In this document: one piece after another, positions 45,056 to 55,100 of the stretch | Layout: every line of letters begins with the position of its first letter | Numbering within the stretch: the first letter of the stretch is position 1 | NCBI GenBank assembly: GCA_030454085.1 | Contig: JAKDJD010000002.1 | Location: forward strand, 1-64,000 | Reading direction: 5' to 3' | DNA: 64,000 bases | From: Kocuria sp. | Lineage (GTDB): Bacteria > Actinomycetota > Actinomycetes > Actinomycetales > Micrococcaceae | The notes under the pieces: model-generated | The model's database searches: none | What the model was told of the DNA's origin: nothing | What the model saw: the letters and a program-made list of their open reading frames with translations, nothing else | Made by a program: the position numbers and the translations under genes

Positions 45056-46447
45056 CTACCGCTTCGAGAGGTACTCGGCGACCAGGAAAGCGACCTCGAG
45101 GGACTGCATGTGGTTCAGCCTGGGATCGCACAGCGTTTCATAGTGGTCGGCGAAAGCGGTTTCGTCCACGGCATCCGATCCGCCGAGGCACTCGGCCACG
45201 TCGTCACCTGTCATTTCCACGTGGATTCCGCCAGGAACGGTGCCGAGGGCTTCGTGGACCTCGAAGAATCCGCGAACCTCATCCACCACGTCGTTGAAAC
45301 GTCGGGTCTTGTATCCCGAAGGCACTGAGATCGTGTTGCCGTGCATGGGGTCGGTAACCCAGACGACCTTCGCCCCGGAGTCCCGGACGCCCTCGACGAT
45401 TCGGGGCAGGCTCTCGCGGATCTTCGACGCACCCATGCGGGTGATGAAGGTCAGGCGCCCCGGACGACGCTCGGGGTCCAGGGTATCGATGAGTCGGAGG
45501 ACGTCGTCGACGTCCGTGTTCGGGCCGAGCTTGACGCCGACCGGATTGTGGACCTTGGACAGGAAGTTCACGTGGGCATCTTCCAGGTTGCGGGTTCGCT
45601 CCCCGACCCACAGGAAGTGACCGCTCGTCCCGTACGGAAGATGCGTCCGCGAATCGATGCGAGTCAGCGCACGCTCGTAATCCAGGAGCAGGGCTTCGTG
45701 GCCCGCGTAGAATTCAGTCCCCTTGATCGCCTCGAAGTCCGCACCGCACGCGTCCATGAACCGGATCGCGCGATCGATTTCTCGCGCCAGGGACTCGTAC
45801 CGGGCGTTGGCGGGGTTGGACACAAACCCCTTGTTCCACTCGTGAACAAGGCGAAGATCCGCGAAACCACCGGTTGTGAAGGCCCGAATCAGGTTCAGCG
45901 TCGATGCGGACGTGTGGTATCCACGCAACATGCGATTCGGATCATGCCGCCGCGAGGCCTCGGTGAAGTCGAAGCCATTGACCATTTCGCCACGGAACGA
46001 AGGCAACGTGACGTCCCCGCGTGTCTCGCTGTCGGAAGAACGAGGCTTGGAGAACTGTCCCGCCATGCGCCCCATCTTGACCACGGGCATGGAGGCTCCG
46101 TAGGTGAGGACCACGGCCATCTGAAGCAGTGTACGAACCCTGGCACTGATTTTGTCGGCCGTCGCGTCCAGGAAGGTTTCCGCGCAATCGCCTCCCGTGA
46201 GGAAGAACGCTTTTCCTTCGGCGACGCCCGCCAGACGCTGCCGCATCTGGTCCACCTCACCGGCGAACACGAGCGGGGGCACGGACTCGAGCTCCGAGAC
46301 CACCGTGCCGAAATCGGGGTGGTCGGCCCAGTTCGGTTGCTGGTCGGCAGACAATTCACGCCACTCGTCCAGTCCCGGATAATTCTTGGCCTCGGGAGCG
46401 GGCTGGTTCCGGAACGGGGTGAGCGGATTCTGATTCTGTTCTGCCAT
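45056..46447 (-). CDS. aroG: 3-deoxy-7-phosphoheptulonate synthase, class II
   Basis: This 463-residue enzyme joins phosphoenolpyruvate and erythrose 4-phosphate, the entry to the shikimate pathway. It is the class II (plant-like) form, with GGDCAETF near residue 84, GFVSNPANARYE, WVGERTRN, the KLGPNTDVDD stretch, RMGA and the metal-binding WVTDPMHGNT. The length equals that of the mycobacterial enzyme, whose activity is fed back by aromatic amino acids. The ATG at 46447 lies seven bases after TAAACT, so a leaderless mRNA is predicted; the frame is open to 46474 without support. It converges on pknL. Confidence 0.95.
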   Translation of the reverse strand: MAEQNQNPLTPFRNQPAPEAKNYPGLDEWRELSADQQPNWADHPDFGTVVSELESVPPLVFAGEVDQMRQRLAGVAEGKAFFLTGGDCAETFLDATADKISARVRTLLQMAVVLTYGASMPVVKMGRMAGQFSKPRSSDSETRGDVTLPSFRGEMVNGFDFTEASRRHDPNRMLRGYHTSASTLNLIRAFTTGGFADLRLVHEWNKGFVSNPANARYESLAREIDRAIRFMDACGADFEAIKGTEFYAGHEALLLDYERALTRIDSRTHLPYGTSGHFLWVGERTRNLEDAHVNFLSKVHNPVGVKLGPNTDVDDVLRLIDTLDPERRPGRLTFITRMGASKIRESLPRIVEGVRDSGAKVVWVTDPMHGNTISVPSGYKTRRFNDVVDEVRGFFEVHEALGTVPGGIHVEMTGDDVAECLGGSDAVDETAFADHYETLCDPRLNHMQSLEVAFLVAEYLSKR

Positions 46448-46454
46448 GTCGACC

Positions 46455-46460
46455 AGTTTA
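46455..46460 (-). promoter_or_regulatory. -10 element of aroG, predicted leaderless
   Basis: On the minus strand this reads TAAACT and ends seven bases before the ATG. It lies in the 126-base gap between the plsC stop and aroG. Confidence 0.5.
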
Positions 46461-46573
46461 CGGACACACGTCAAAACGTGCGCACTCAGAACATTTGTGT
46501 CGAATATCGAGACGAGCGATCGGGCCGTCCTGCGACCGGCGCCACATCGGCGCCCCCACGCGGTTGTCCGGAG

Positions 46574-47563
46574 TTACTCCTTCGCCGAGCCGGCGTCGTC
46601 CTCCGCCGCGCCGTGCGAACCGGTGCGCCGGTTCTGGGCCTTCTTCACGCCGTCCTCGACACGCATCCTGGCTTCGTGGAATTTGTCCTCCACACGGTCG
46701 AGACCGGGGCGGATGCGTTCGCGCGCCGAGTCGAGGCCGGGTTGGATCCGATCCCGGGCGGTCTCCACGCTCGCTTTGGCGGAATCGACCGAGGCCTGAG
46801 TCCGCGTCTTCGCGTTCTCCAGGATCTCGGCCACGGCGGCCTTGGCATCGGCTACCCGCTGCTTCTCCATGGCGTTCTTGACCGTGGACGCATACAGGTC
46901 CACGTACTCCTGGCCGGACAGTTCCTGAATGGCCCGAATGATCTCGTCCGCGACCTCACGCTGAACGGAATGTTCGGCCTCGCGGCCGGCGAACCGGGAG
47001 AAGTCCAGGGGCTCCCCGATGATCGTGCGGACGGGGGCAATACGGCGACCGTCGCGCGAGGTCCGGCGCGGGATCTTGTTCCCCTTCGGCTGGACCTTCT
47101 CGGTATTGACCATGGCCACAGGAATCACCGGCACTCCGGTCTGGATCGCGAGCCGGGCGACGCCGATTTTGGGACGGTAGAGCCGGCCGTCGGGTGAGCG
47201 TGTGCCTTCCGGATAGATGCCCAAGAGCTTTCCGTCACGAAGAGTCTGCGCGGCCTGACCCAACGATTTCGCGGACTTGTTCCCGCCGGATCGGTCCATG
47301 GGAATCTGGTTGATTCCCTTGAAGAATGCGGCGGTCGCACGTCCGACCAGCCCCTGACCGGTGAAGTATTCCGACTTGGCCAGGAAGTACACCTGACGGT
47401 CGACGGCCACGGGCAAGAACACGGAGTCCGCGAAGGAGAGATGGTTGGACGCCAGGATGGCGCCCCCGCGATCCGGTATGTTCTCCAAGCCTTCCGCCTC
47501 GGGACGGAATACTCCATTGACCAATGGCCCGACGACGAACCGCTTGAGGAACATGTAGAGCAC
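46574..47563 (-). CDS. plsC: 1-acyl-glycerol-3-phosphate acyltransferase (PlsC family) with helical tail
   Basis: This 329-residue acyltransferase carries the catalytic NHLSFAD motif (His41, Asp46), the GINQIPMDRSGG substrate motif and YPEGTRSPDGRL, so it probably makes phosphatidic acid from lysophosphatidic acid at the membrane. After the catalytic domain (to ~residue 240) the protein continues with a long helical tail. Residues 258-311 form five near-perfect 11-residue repeats, such as ARDRIQPGLDS and ARERIRPGLDR, likely amphipathic. GTG 47563 is chosen because AAAGGA lies about eight bases upstream; the ATG three codons later is too far from it. It diverges from the alpha/beta hydrolase-FadD15 pair. 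Confidence 0.92.
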   Translation of the reverse strand: MLYMFLKRFVVGPLVNGVFRPEAEGLENIPDRGGAILASNHLSFADSVFLPVAVDRQVYFLAKSEYFTGQGLVGRATAAFFKGINQIPMDRSGGNKSAKSLGQAAQTLRDGKLLGIYPEGTRSPDGRLYRPKIGVARLAIQTGVPVIPVAMVNTEKVQPKGNKIPRRTSRDGRRIAPVRTIIGEPLDFSRFAGREAEHSVQREVADEIIRAIQELSGQEYVDLYASTVKNAMEKQRVADAKAAVAEILENAKTRTQASVDSAKASVETARDRIQPGLDSARERIRPGLDRVEDKFHEARMRVEDGVKKAQNRRTGSHGAAEDDAGSAKE

Positions 47564-47697
47564 AGGTGTTTTCCTTTCGGGTGACTGCTGCACGCCATGG
47601 TTGCGCCGCGTGACGTATAAGAGCCTAGCGGCTCCGGAGCATGTTGCCCACGATTCGGTTGCCACGTCGATTCTGTATGACGTGACACAATGATTCT

Positions 47698-48555
47698 ATG
47701 GGCCACATCACAGATCACCTCGGGAAACGGCGCGACGTCGCTCCCGCTGGCCGGGGATATTCCGGCGACGTCGACGTGTCACCAGCCCAATGGGACGGCG
47801 GCCCGGACGGGGTGCTGGTTCTCCATGGCTTCACGGGGTCCCCGCACAGCGTCCGCCCGCTCGCGGCGAATTTCGCGGAGGCCGGCTTGGCCGTCGAGAT
47901 GCCGTTGCTCCCTGGGCATGGGACGACGGCGCACGACATGTCGACGAGAACCTGGAGGGAATGGACCCAAGCGGTCGATGAGGCGTATTGGAATCTCCGG
48001 TCCCGAGCGGAGAAGGTAGCGGTCGCGGGTCTCTCGATGGGAGGGGCGCTGGCGCTCCACCTCGCGGCCAGGCGCAGCGTCGAGGCGGTCGTGCTGGTGA
48101 ACCCCGGCGTCGTCGATCCCGTCAAGGGAATGGCCTGGGCCCGTTGGTTGGCCTACGCCATTCCGAAAATGCGCGGCGTCGGTGACGACATCGCGAAACC
48201 CGGAGTGACCGAAGGGGCCTATCCTCAGACGCCCCTGAGAGGCGCCGCCCAGCTGCACGAACTGTTCAAGGAGACCCGTCGCGTCCTGCCCGCGGTGACC
48301 GCTCCCGTGCAAATTTACCGGTCCCTCGTCGACCACGTGGTCTCGGACGCGAGCCACGAGTACCTCATGACGCATCTGGTTCCCGAACCCGAGCTCGTTC
48401 CGCTGCCCTCGAGCTACCACGTGGCAACCCTCGACCACGACGCCCCAACGATCTTTCGGGGCTCCCTCGCATTCCTGGAGCGGTGCGGCCTGCGACTGCC
48501 CGGCCAAGACTCGTCACCGTTCCCCACTCTCGAAACGAAAGAAAGGACGTCATGA
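47698..48555 (+). CDS. Alpha/beta hydrolase, carboxylesterase/monoacylglycerol lipase type
   Basis: This 285-residue cytoplasmic hydrolase has the HGFTGSP oxyanion loop near residue 43, nucleophile Ser113 in GLSMGG, and candidate acid and base residues in RSLVDHVV and the C-terminal TLDHD (His). It resembles bacterial Est30-type carboxylesterases and monoacylglycerol lipases; the substrate is not known. It overlaps the acyl-CoA synthetase by four bases (ATGA), which suggests it frees fatty acids that the next enzyme activates. There is no ribosome binding site; CACAAT six bases before the ATG may be a -10 element. Confidence 0.88.
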   Translation: MGHITDHLGKRRDVAPAGRGYSGDVDVSPAQWDGGPDGVLVLHGFTGSPHSVRPLAANFAEAGLAVEMPLLPGHGTTAHDMSTRTWREWTQAVDEAYWNLRSRAEKVAVAGLSMGGALALHLAARRSVEAVVLVNPGVVDPVKGMAWARWLAYAIPKMRGVGDDIAKPGVTEGAYPQTPLRGAAQLHELFKETRRVLPAVTAPVQIYRSLVDHVVSDASHEYLMTHLVPEPELVPLPSSYHVATLDHDAPTIFRGSLAFLERCGLRLPGQDSSPFPTLETKERTS

Positions 48556-50387
48556 AGGAAACCACGGTTGAGCTCTATCAGCAGTTCGATCCGCGCACGA
48601 ACACGACCGATCTGCTGGAATCCAAATTCCCCGAGCTGATGGATCAGCTCCTGTTCAAGATCCAGCGCTCGGAAGGACAGTGGGAAGGGATCACGGCCGC
48701 TCGCTTTCGTCAGGACGTCGTGTCCTTGGCCAAAGGCCTCATCGCTGCGGGCATTCGTCCCAAGGACCGGGTCGGAATCATGTCCCGCACGCGCTACGAG
48801 TGGGCGGTCGCGGACTTCGCGATCATGTACGCCGGCGCCGTGACGGTCCCGGTCTACGAGACCTCGTCCCCATCGCAGGTGGCCTGGAATCTCGGGGACT
48901 CTGGGGCCACGGCCGTCATCGTGGAATCGCGGCAGCACGCGGCGGCGGTTCGCCGAGCAGCCCAGCACGAGGAACTCAACGTCGAGAATGTCTGGCAGAT
49001 CGATGCCAAGGACTCGGACAAGGATTCCCTGGCTTCACTGCGAGCGCTGGGATCAGATGTGGACGATGAGACTCTTGAGGCCGCACGAACCTCGAGCGGG
49101 CTCGAGGACATGGCGACCATCATTTACACCTCCGGAACCACCGGCAGACCGAAGGGATGCGTGCTGACCCACGCCAATTTCGTGAAGCTGTGCGCTTCGG
49201 CCAGGCAAGCGATTCCGGAGGTCGCCAACGATGAGAACTCCACGCTGATGTTCCTGCCGTTGGCGCACGTCTTCGCTCGGTACATCCACGTGCTGTCGAT
49301 CGACGTCGGGGTCGTGGTAGGCCACAGCCCGGACCTGAAGAATCTCACGAGCGATCTGAAGAGTTTCGCCCCGACCTTCCTCCTCGTGGTGCCTCGTGTG
49401 TTCGAGAAGATCTACAACGGAGCCCGCGCTCAGGCCCACGACGCCGGATCGTTGAAGGGAAGAATCTTCGACGCGGCCGAGAAGATCGGCGTCGCGTGGT
49501 CGGAGGCTCTCATGTCCGGAGGCAAGGTCTCGCCCATCCTGAAGGCCAAATATGCGCTGGTCGACCGGTTGGTCTTTTCGCAATTGCGCGCGGCGATGGG
49601 CGGACGGGTCCAGTACGCCGTCTCCGGGGGCGGCCCCCTCGGGCGGCATCTAGGACATTTCTTCCACGCGGTCGGCATCAAGATCCTCGAGGGGTATGGC
49701 CTGACCGAAACGACCGCCCCGGCCTCCGTCGGAACGGTCAAGGACTTTCAGATCGGGACCGTTGGTCCCCCGTTGCCGGGCATCGGGATCAAGATCGCCG
49801 ACGACGGCGAGGTCCTCTGCCGCGGCGTCGGAGTGATCGATACCTATTACAACAATCCCGAGGCCAACCGGCAGAGTTTCACCGAGGATGGCTGGTTCCG
49901 CACGGGAGATGTCGGCGAGCTGACGGATCGCGGAATGCTCAAGATCACCGGCCGCAAGAAGGAAATCATCGTGACCGCCGGAGGCAAGAACGTGATTCCG
50001 GGAGCGGTCGAGGACGAGTTGCGCAAATCGCCGCTGATCTCTCAGTGCCTGGTCATCGGTGATCAGAGACCTTTCATTTCTGCCCTGGTGACCTTGGACG
50101 CGGAAGCGCTCGAAAGGGAGCTTCCCCGACTCGGTCTCGATCCTGGGCTCACCCCGGAGCAGGCAGCGGAGAAGGACGCGGTCAAGGATGAGATCCAGAA
50201 CGTCATCGATCGGACGAACGAAAATGTCTCCCGCGCCGAATCGATACGCGCGTTCCGCATCATTGCCCAGGATTTCACGGAAGAGTCCGGGCACATGACG
50301 CCGTCGCTCAAGATCCGCAGGCCACAGGTCCTCAAGGACTACTCGGACGTCGTGGAGAGCATCTACGCGGCCGGCAAACCTTCCTGA
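48552..50387 (+). CDS. fadD15: Long-chain fatty-acid-CoA ligase, FadD15 type
   Basis: This 611-residue AMP-forming enzyme activates fatty acids with ATP and coenzyme A. The phosphate loop YTSGTTGRPKGC is near residue 193, the adenylate motif GYGLTETTAP near residue 383, TGDVGELTDRG near residue 455 and the hinge and catalytic segment GRKKEIIVTAGGKN near residue 471. It follows the AMP-binding pattern of mycobacterial FadD15 closely. The ATG has AAAGGA six bases upstream and overlaps the hydrolase stop by four bases. A long hairpin separates it from the convergent mtr. Confidence 0.93.
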   Translation: MKETTVELYQQFDPRTNTTDLLESKFPELMDQLLFKIQRSEGQWEGITAARFRQDVVSLAKGLIAAGIRPKDRVGIMSRTRYEWAVADFAIMYAGAVTVPVYETSSPSQVAWNLGDSGATAVIVESRQHAAAVRRAAQHEELNVENVWQIDAKDSDKDSLASLRALGSDVDDETLEAARTSSGLEDMATIIYTSGTTGRPKGCVLTHANFVKLCASARQAIPEVANDENSTLMFLPLAHVFARYIHVLSIDVGVVVGHSPDLKNLTSDLKSFAPTFLLVVPRVFEKIYNGARAQAHDAGSLKGRIFDAAEKIGVAWSEALMSGGKVSPILKAKYALVDRLVFSQLRAAMGGRVQYAVSGGGPLGRHLGHFFHAVGIKILEGYGLTETTAPASVGTVKDFQIGTVGPPLPGIGIKIADDGEVLCRGVGVIDTYYNNPEANRQSFTEDGWFRTGDVGELTDRGMLKITGRKKEIIVTAGGKNVIPGAVEDELRKSPLISQCLVIGDQRPFISALVTLDAEALERELPRLGLDPGLTPEQAAEKDAVKDEIQNVIDRTNENVSRAESIRAFRIIAQDFTEESGHMTPSLKIRRPQVLKDYSDVVESIYAAGKPS

Positions 50388-50433
50388 CTCGAGACGACCG
50401 CGCTCGTGCGGTGACCGCTCCGTCGAAGGCCCG

Positions 50434-50481
50434 ATGAGCCGAGTCGACCCCGCCCTGGCCGGCGCGGCCGACTCGGCTCAT
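50434..50481. terminator. Hairpin between fadD15 and mtr
   Basis: A perfect 13-base-pair stem (50434-50446 with 50469-50481) with a 22-base loop that can itself pair lies between the two converging genes. No clear T run follows. Confidence 0.6.
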
Positions 50482-50488
50482 GAATTGC

Positions 50489-51907
50489 TCAGTTGCCCGG
50501 AACCTCCAGTCCGAGGAGGGCGTTCTCGACCGCCTCCGTCAGCGCCGGGTGGATCCAGAACTGTCCTCGAGCCATCTCGTGGGCGGTCAGTCCGAAGCTC
50601 ATGGCCTGGATCAGGGGCTGGATCAGCAGGGACGCCTCGGTGCCGATGATGTGGGCCCCGAGGAGCTCCCCCGTGTCCTTTCTCGCCACGAGCTTCACGA
50701 AGCCCTGGTCGTCCTCCATCGCCCAGCCGTAGGCGACGTCGCCGAAGTCCTGGACCTTGACCGTCACGTCGAATCCCTGGACGGCCGCAAGGTCCCTGGC
50801 GTCGCTCTCGCTCATACCCACCGAGGCAATCTGGGGGTTGGTGAAGACGGCGTGCGGAACATACCGCTCGTCCGTGCTGCGCAGGTCATCCGGGTGCAGC
50901 AGATTGTGCTGCACGGTGCGTTCCTGGGCGTTCGCCAAGTGCTTCAGTTGCGTCACGGAGCTGACATCTCCCAAGGCCCACACGCCGTCAACGGGTTCCC
51001 CGGCTGCGAGCACCCGCTGGTACTCGTCCACGGCGAGGACCCCGTCACGAACGTCCAGCCCTGCGCCCTCGGCGTCCAGACGGTCCACGTTGGAGACCCG
51101 TCCGGTGGCGGCCAGAACCACGTCGGCCGCGAGCGTTTCGGAGGAGCCACCGGATTCGATGGTCGCCTCCAGACCTTCTCTCCCCTGCACGATCGAGGAG
51201 ATGGTGGTGTCCAGCCGCAGATCCCACTGGTCCGAGGCTTCACGCACAAACCGCTCGGCGATATCCTCGTCGTGGTCTCGCAACAGACGACGAGACCGGT
51301 TGATCTGCACGACCTCGGTACCCAGCCCGTGAAAAATACCCGCGAACTCCGCGGCGATGAATCCGCCGCCGAGGATCACGACCCGTCGCGGGAGATCCTC
51401 GATGCGCATGATCGTGTCCGAGGTGTGCACGCCCGGAAGATCGATTCCAGGGACGTCCGGGAGCACGGATCGTGATCCTGCCGCCAAAACCACTTGTCGA
51501 CCCCGCAGAAGCTGACCGGAAGCGGTTTCTACGGTGTGGGGGTCGCGCAGGGTGACGAATTCGGTCCAAAGATCCACGTTCGGGAGTTTTTCTCGATACT
51601 CCAGACCGGACTCGGAAATGGCGTCGATCCGACCGAAAATGCGGTCCCTGATCTCGCGCCACCGGACGTCGGTGCGCTCCATCGAGACCCCCAGACGATC
51701 GTCGTCGAGCCCATGGACCGCGGTCGTGGCCGGGTAGGCGAACATCTTCGTGGGGATGCATCCCTTGTTGAGGCACGTCCCGCCGAAGACGCCGCCGTCG
51801 ACGATCGCGACCTTCTTGTCCTTCCATTCTTCGTCGATCAGGCTGTTGCCCGACCCGGACCCCACCACGATCAGATCGTAGTCATGTACCTCATGCGTCA
51901 CCGTCAC
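50489..51907 (-). CDS. mtr: Mycothione reductase
   Basis: Mtr reduces mycothiol disulfide with NADPH, keeping mycothiol, the actinobacterial glutathione substitute, reduced. The 472-residue flavoprotein has the FAD motif VVGSGSGNSLI near residue 14, the redox pair Cys45 and Cys50 in GGTCLNKGC, the NADPH motif ILGGGFIAAEFA near residue 175 and the C-terminal His in WIHPALTE. The VGSGSGN start, rather than GxGxxG with Ala, is typical of mycothione reductases and separates it from lipoamide dehydrogenase. GTG is preceded by AAGGAG at six bases. Confidence 0.94.
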   Translation of the reverse strand: MTVTHEVHDYDLIVVGSGSGNSLIDEEWKDKKVAIVDGGVFGGTCLNKGCIPTKMFAYPATTAVHGLDDDRLGVSMERTDVRWREIRDRIFGRIDAISESGLEYREKLPNVDLWTEFVTLRDPHTVETASGQLLRGRQVVLAAGSRSVLPDVPGIDLPGVHTSDTIMRIEDLPRRVVILGGGFIAAEFAGIFHGLGTEVVQINRSRRLLRDHDEDIAERFVREASDQWDLRLDTTISSIVQGREGLEATIESGGSSETLAADVVLAATGRVSNVDRLDAEGAGLDVRDGVLAVDEYQRVLAAGEPVDGVWALGDVSSVTQLKHLANAQERTVQHNLLHPDDLRSTDERYVPHAVFTNPQIASVGMSESDARDLAAVQGFDVTVKVQDFGDVAYGWAMEDDQGFVKLVARKDTGELLGAHIIGTEASLLIQPLIQAMSFGLTAHEMARGQFWIHPALTEAVENALLGLEVPGN

Positions 51908-51992
51908 GTCAGCTCCTTCTCGTGCGACTATCGAGCGGTCATCTCCGGGGCCTGCGTCAGCACCAGGTCCCTTGGCCTTTCATCCTTGCGAA

Positions 51993-52037
51993 CGCACCGG
52001 GCCCCGGCTTCATTCCATGGAGCCGGGGCCCGGTGCG
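51993..52037 (-). terminator. Hairpin downstream of pyc
   Basis: A perfect 17-base-pair, very G+C-rich stem (51993-52009 with 52021-52037) with an 11-base loop lies between the pyc stop and the mtr start, both on the minus strand. It probably ends the pyc transcript; there is no T run. The remainder of this 197-base gap shows nothing else. Confidence 0.75.
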
Positions 52038-52104
52038 GCCATCTCGATCGCTGCCCGAGTCCGTCACCGCATCGCGGCGGCGCGGGACGAGGGCGATCGC
52101 TGGT

Positions 52105-55100
52105 TCAGCTCTCGATCACGATGACGAGATCTCCACCGGCAGCCTGTCGGATGTCGTTGAACATGACACGCGAAACCTTGCCTGATGTCGGCGCGGTGAT
52201 CGATGCTTCCATCTTCATCGCTTCGATCGTCGCGACCTGGTCGCCTTCGCTGACCTCGTCCCCCTCCGCGACGGTGATGGTGACGGCCCCTGCGAAGGGG
52301 GCTGCCACGTGACCCGGATTCGACGTGTCCGCCTTCTCTGCGGCCTTGACGTTGGACTCCACGGATTCGTCCCGGACGTCAATGGACCGCTGCTGGCCAT
52401 TGAGGGTGCACATCACCTGGCGCACGCCCTTGTCGTTCGGTTCCGAGATCGCCTGGAGCGTCGCGAGCAATCGCACGCCCTTGCCGAGGGAAATGACGTG
52501 CTCGCGCTTCTCCACCATGCCGTACAGGTAGTCCCTGGTGTGCAGTACCGAGACGTCCCCGAATTCTTCGGTTGCCTTCTCGAAATCTCCCGTGGGTCCG
52601 GGGAAGAGCAGACGGTTCAGTGTCGCACGCCGGGTCGCCGAATCTCCCTGGAGCGCCTCCTTGTCTTCCGAGGACAACTCGGTAATCTTCGGTTGTTCCT
52701 TGCGGCCCTCGAGCGCCTTCGACCGGAACGGCTCAGGCCACCCCGCGGGCGGGGTTCCGAGCTCGCCGTTGAGGAAGCTGATCACCGACGCCGGGATGTC
52801 GAATTTGGCGGGGTTCTCCTCGAATTCCTTCGGATCGACGTTCATGCCCACGAGTTGCAGTGCCAGGTCGCCGACCACCTTGGAGGACGGGGTGACCTTG
52901 ACGATGTCTCCCAGCATCCGGTTCGCCGACGTGTACATGTCCTCGATGGCCTCGAAATGCTCTTCCAGACCAAGGGAGATGGCCTGCTGACGCAGGTTCG
53001 TCAGCTGGCCGCCTGGAATCTCGTGCTGGTAGACCCGACCCGTAGGAGCGGTCAGCCCCTTCTCGAACGGTGCATAGATCGATCGCACGGATTCCCAATA
53101 CGGTTCGAGGGAGGAGACCGCGTCCAAGGACATCCCCGTGTCACGATCCGTATTGGCCATGGCCGCGACCAGGGCCGAGGCCGATGGCTGGCTCGTGGTT
53201 CCGGCCAGCGCGGCACAGGCGACGTCGACCGCGTCGACCCCGGCGTCGGAGGCGGCCAACAAGGTCGCCAGCTGGCCTCCCGCGGTGTCGTGGGTGTGCA
53301 AGTGGACCGGGATGGTCGGGAATTTCTCGCGCAGGGCGGAAACCAAACGACGAGCGGCCTCTGGCCTGAGAAGCCCGGCCATGTCCTTGATCGCGAGGAT
53401 GTGGGCGCCGGCCTCGACGATCTTTTCCGCCAGATCCAGGTAGTAGTCGAGCGTGTAGGTCTGCTCGTCCGGGTCCAGCAAATTACCGGTATAGCACATG
53501 GCGACCTCGGCCACGGCCGTCCCGGTGCCGCGGACGGCCTTGATGGCCGGCTCCATCTGCGACACGTCGTTGAGGGCGTCGAAGATCCGGAAGATGTCGA
53601 CGCCGGTTTCGGCCGCTTCCTGGACGAAAGCGTCCGTCACGTCGGTGGGGTACGGGGTGTACCCCACCGTGTTCCGGCCGCGCAGCAGCATCTGGATCGG
53701 AATATTGGGCATCGCCTCCCGCAGCAGGCGGAGTCGCTCCCACGGATCCTCACTCAGGAACCGAAGGGCCACGTCGTACGTCGCGCCTCCCCAGGCCTCC
53801 ATCGAGAACAGTTCCGGCGTCACGTGCGCGACGGCGGGCGCGGCCGCCAAGAGGTCACGGGTGCGGATGCGCGTCGCGAGCAGGGACTGGTGGGCATCGC
53901 GGAACGTCGTATCCGTGACCGCGAGGGGCTTGTAATCGCGCAGAGCCTGGGCAAATCCTTCGGGACCGAGGTCAAGCAGCTTCTGACGCCACCCAGCCGG
54001 AGGTACATGGTCCGAGCCGTCGAAGGGGCTGCGGAAGGGCTCCTCGACCTTGTCACCGGGGAACCTCGGCAGTTTCGTCCGAGGGTCGATGCCCTCGATC
54101 CTGGGCCCATTGGGCTGATTGACCGTGACGTTCGCCAGGTAGGTCAGCGCCCTCGTCCCGCGGTCCGAAGAATGCTTCTTGGTCAGCAGTTCGGGGTGCT
54201 CGTCGATGAAGGGCGTCGAGACGTCGCCCGCTTGGAAGGTCGGGTCTTCGAGCACCGCGGCGATGAACGGGATGTTCGTGGCGACGCCTCGAATCCGAAA
54301 TTCGGCCAAGGCGCGCTGGGCTCGCTGGACCGCCGTACCGAAGTCCTTTCCCCGACAGGTCACCTTGCAAAGCATCGAGTCGAAGTGCGGGGAGATTTCG
54401 GCGCCCGCGTAGACCGTGCCGCCATCCAGGCGCACCCCCGCGCCACCGGCCGATCGGTACGCGTTGATCTTGCCGACGTCGGGCCGGAAGCCGTTGGTCG
54501 GATCCTCCGTGGTGATGCGGCACTGGAGCGCGGCACCTCGAACACGCAACGAATCCTGGCTGATGCCCAGGTCCTCGAGGCTCTGGCCTGCGGCGATCCT
54601 CATCTGGGACTGCACGAGGTCAATGTCGGTGATCTCTTCGGTCACGGTGTGCTCGACCTGGATACGCGGGTTCATCTCGATGAACACGTGCTGCCCGGCT
54701 CGTTCGCCGACCGTGTCGACCAGGAACTCAACGGTTCCCGCGTTGACGTAACCCAGCTCCTTGGCAAATTTGACGGCGTCCCGGTACAGGTTCTGCCTGA
54801 TCTCCTCGTCCAGGTGGGGTGCGGGAGCGATCTCGACGACCTTCTGGTGACGGCGCTGGAGCGAGCAATCGCGCTCGAAGAGGTGAACGGTCTCCCCCTC
54901 GGCGTCGGCCAGGATCTGCACCTCGATGTGGCGCGGTCGCAGCACGGCTTGTTCCAGGAAGACCGTCGGGTCGCCGAATGCGGTCTCCGCTTCGCGCATG
55001 GCCGCAGCGAGGGCATCCGGAAGCTCCTCACGAGTGTTGACCCGCCGCATGCCTCGTCCGCCACCGCCGGCAACGGCCTTGACGAAAATCGGGAAGCCGA

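Noticed and set aside
45341..47197. A 618-codon open frame opposite aroG and plsC
   Set aside because: Crosses the gap between two well-supported genes and has no domain or start signal.
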